Assembly (NCBI GenBank): GCA_947258945.1
Contig: CAMYKJ010000035.1
Span: 1 to 7,211, forward strand
Length of the DNA stretch: 7,211 nucleotides
Reading direction: 5' to 3'
DNA from: an uncultured Ectothiorhodospiraceae bacterium
GTDB lineage: Bacteria > Pseudomonadota > Gammaproteobacteria > UBA9214
Shown here piece by piece: positions 6,793 to 7,211 of this stretch. Within the stretch, counting starts at the first letter, position 1; each line of letters begins with the position of its first letter. Below the pieces are notes generated by a model. The model had not been told where the DNA came from and made no database searches. It saw only the letters and a list, made by a program, of their open reading frames with translations. Both the position numbers and the translations under genes were made by a program.

Positions 6793-6883
6793 CCCTCTCC
6801 CTCCGGGAGAGGGTTAGGGAGAGGGGATATTATCTGGCCTAAAATATATCCCCTCTCCCCAGCCCTCCCCCTGAGGGGGAGGG
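6793..6883. repeat. REPIN-like inverted doublet of C/G-rich hairpins
   Basis: Two 38-base arms (6793-6830 and 6846-6883) are reverse complements with five mismatches, separated by 15 AT-richer bases. Each arm holds its own 9-bp hairpin with a 3-base loop: CCCTCTCCC/GGGAGAGGG at 6793-6813 and CCCTCCCCC/GGGGGAGGG at 6863-6883. The mismatches in the stems are compensated within each arm, so both hairpins stay perfectly paired. Two palindromes in inverted orientation are the architecture of a REPIN, the unit moved by REP-associated (RAYT) transposases, although no GTAG tail is obvious. Similar CCCTCTCCC-type repeats are scattered in many proteobacterial genomes. It lies in the leader region of dcd and could affect the mrp-dcd transcript. 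Confidence 0.75.
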
Positions 6884-6914
6884 GGTAAAATATGCAACTT
6901 CAGTGCCTGATGAT

Positions 6915-6930
6915 TCTTTGCGTCTTTGCG
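6915..6930. repeat. Tandem octamer TCTTTGCG x2
   Basis: Two perfect head-to-tail copies of TCTTTGCG occupy 6915-6922 and 6923-6930. The second copy also forms a 7-bp hairpin, TCTTTGC with GCAAAGA (6923-6939, loop GTG). A reverse-complement copy of the unit (CGCAAAGA) lies at 6776-6783 on the other side of the hairpin doublet. This is probably the edge of a dispersed repeat. Confidence 0.6.
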
Positions 6931-6955
6931 TGGCAAAGATTTTATTTCAGATTGA

Positions 6956-7211
6956 TCAGTCGTTCTGAATAACAATCTGCGGGAACCGCGCGGCATAGTC
7001 CTTGGTCTTCAGCGACAGTTTCGCCGCGGTGCGCCGTGCGATTTCACGATAGATCTGTGAAATACGGCTGTCCGGCTCGGCCACCACGGTCGGCTTGCCC
7101 GAGTCTGTCTCTTCGCGGATGCGCTTGTCGAGCGGCAACGCGCCGAGGAAATCGGCATGGTTCTGTTCCGCCATGCGCTCGCCGCCACCCTGGCCGAATA
7201 TGTATTCCTCG
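6956..7211 (-). CDS. apbC: Mrp/ApbC iron-sulfur cluster carrier ATPase, C-terminal end only
   Basis: The last 84 complete codons of a P-loop ATPase of the Mrp/ApbC/Nbp35 family, which carries and transfers Fe-S clusters to target proteins. The gene enters at the right edge, so the Walker A motif and the CxxC cluster site, if present, are not visible. Diagnostic stretches are EYIFGQGGGERMAEQ, then DFLGALPLDKRIREETDSG, SRISQIYREIARR and the very C-terminal FPQIVIQND before TGA. These match the end of bacterial Mrp proteins closely. The internal ATG at 7174 is not the start, because the conserved region continues upstream of it. It lies upstream of dcd on the same strand, the order known in Pseudomonas, but the gap here is 230 bases and filled by a repeat. 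Confidence 0.93.
   Translation of the reverse strand, partial: EEYIFGQGGGERMAEQNHADFLGALPLDKRIREETDSGKPTVVAEPDSRISQIYREIARRTAAKLSLKTKDYAARFPQIVIQND

Larger units (their letters stand above)
6775..6931. repeat. Outer 10-base inverted repeat framing the hairpin doublet
   Basis: ACGCAAAGAC at 6775-6784 is the exact reverse complement of GTCTTTGCGT at 6922-6931, enclosing 137 bases that contain the C/G-rich doublet. The framed block of 157 bases occupies most of the 230-base gap between mrp and dcd and has no reading frame. It may be the full extent of a small mobile repeat, or two unrelated dispersed repeats nested by chance. No target-site duplication could be identified. Confidence 0.5.

Noticed and set aside
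6923..6943. Hairpin TCTTTGC/GCAAAGA followed by TTTT, like a terminator.
   Set aside because: The T run is on the plus strand, where no gene ends; the neighbouring genes are minus-strand and have no T run after the hairpin in their direction.

Overview
The window looks like chromosomal DNA of a GC-rich gammaproteobacterium. The evidence is the gene content and order: hda, a CDP-alcohol phosphatidyltransferase and a DUF2066 gene divergent from purM-purN-DUF3108, and a mrp/apbC-dcd pair whose dCTP deaminase is the ~188-residue type known from Pseudomonas and relatives. Coding is dense and mostly housekeeping. I see no phage genes, insertion sequence, CRISPR array, tRNA or rRNA.

Layout. (1) 1-2205, minus strand, read right to left: a DUF2066 exported protein, a PgsA-like membrane phosphatidyltransferase and the start of hda (its 3' end is outside the window), with gaps of 36 and 19 bases, probably one operon. 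(2) 2206-2344, a divergent control region. (3) 2345-5216, plus strand: purM, purN, a DUF3108 exported protein whose ATG overlaps the purN stop, and a short TfoX-N-domain protein, probably one transcript ending at a small hairpin at 5231-5247. (4) 5246-6121, minus strand: a tandem universal stress protein, with a near-perfect FNR/ANR-type site at 6181-6194 placed where an activator would sit. (5) 6211-6725, minus strand: dcd, broken by an apparent 52-base internal deletion. (6) 6726-6955, a 230-base gap holding a REPIN-like inverted doublet of C/G-rich hairpins. (7) 6956-7211, minus strand: the C-terminal end of a Mrp/ApbC ATPase.

How the parts work together. PurM and PurN are steps of de novo purine synthesis. 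Dcd feeds dUTP, and so dTTP, synthesis, but here it appears non-functional unless the lesion is an assembly error. Hda turns off the initiator DnaA after replication starts. A PG-synthase-like enzyme encoded just upstream in the same operon is notable because acidic phospholipids are known to reactivate DnaA in vitro. The stress protein is probably switched on when oxygen is low.

No clearly new multi-gene system is present. The points most worth checking are the dcd lesion, the FNR-type site before the stress gene, and the repeat doublet, which carries a G-quadruplex motif on each strand.
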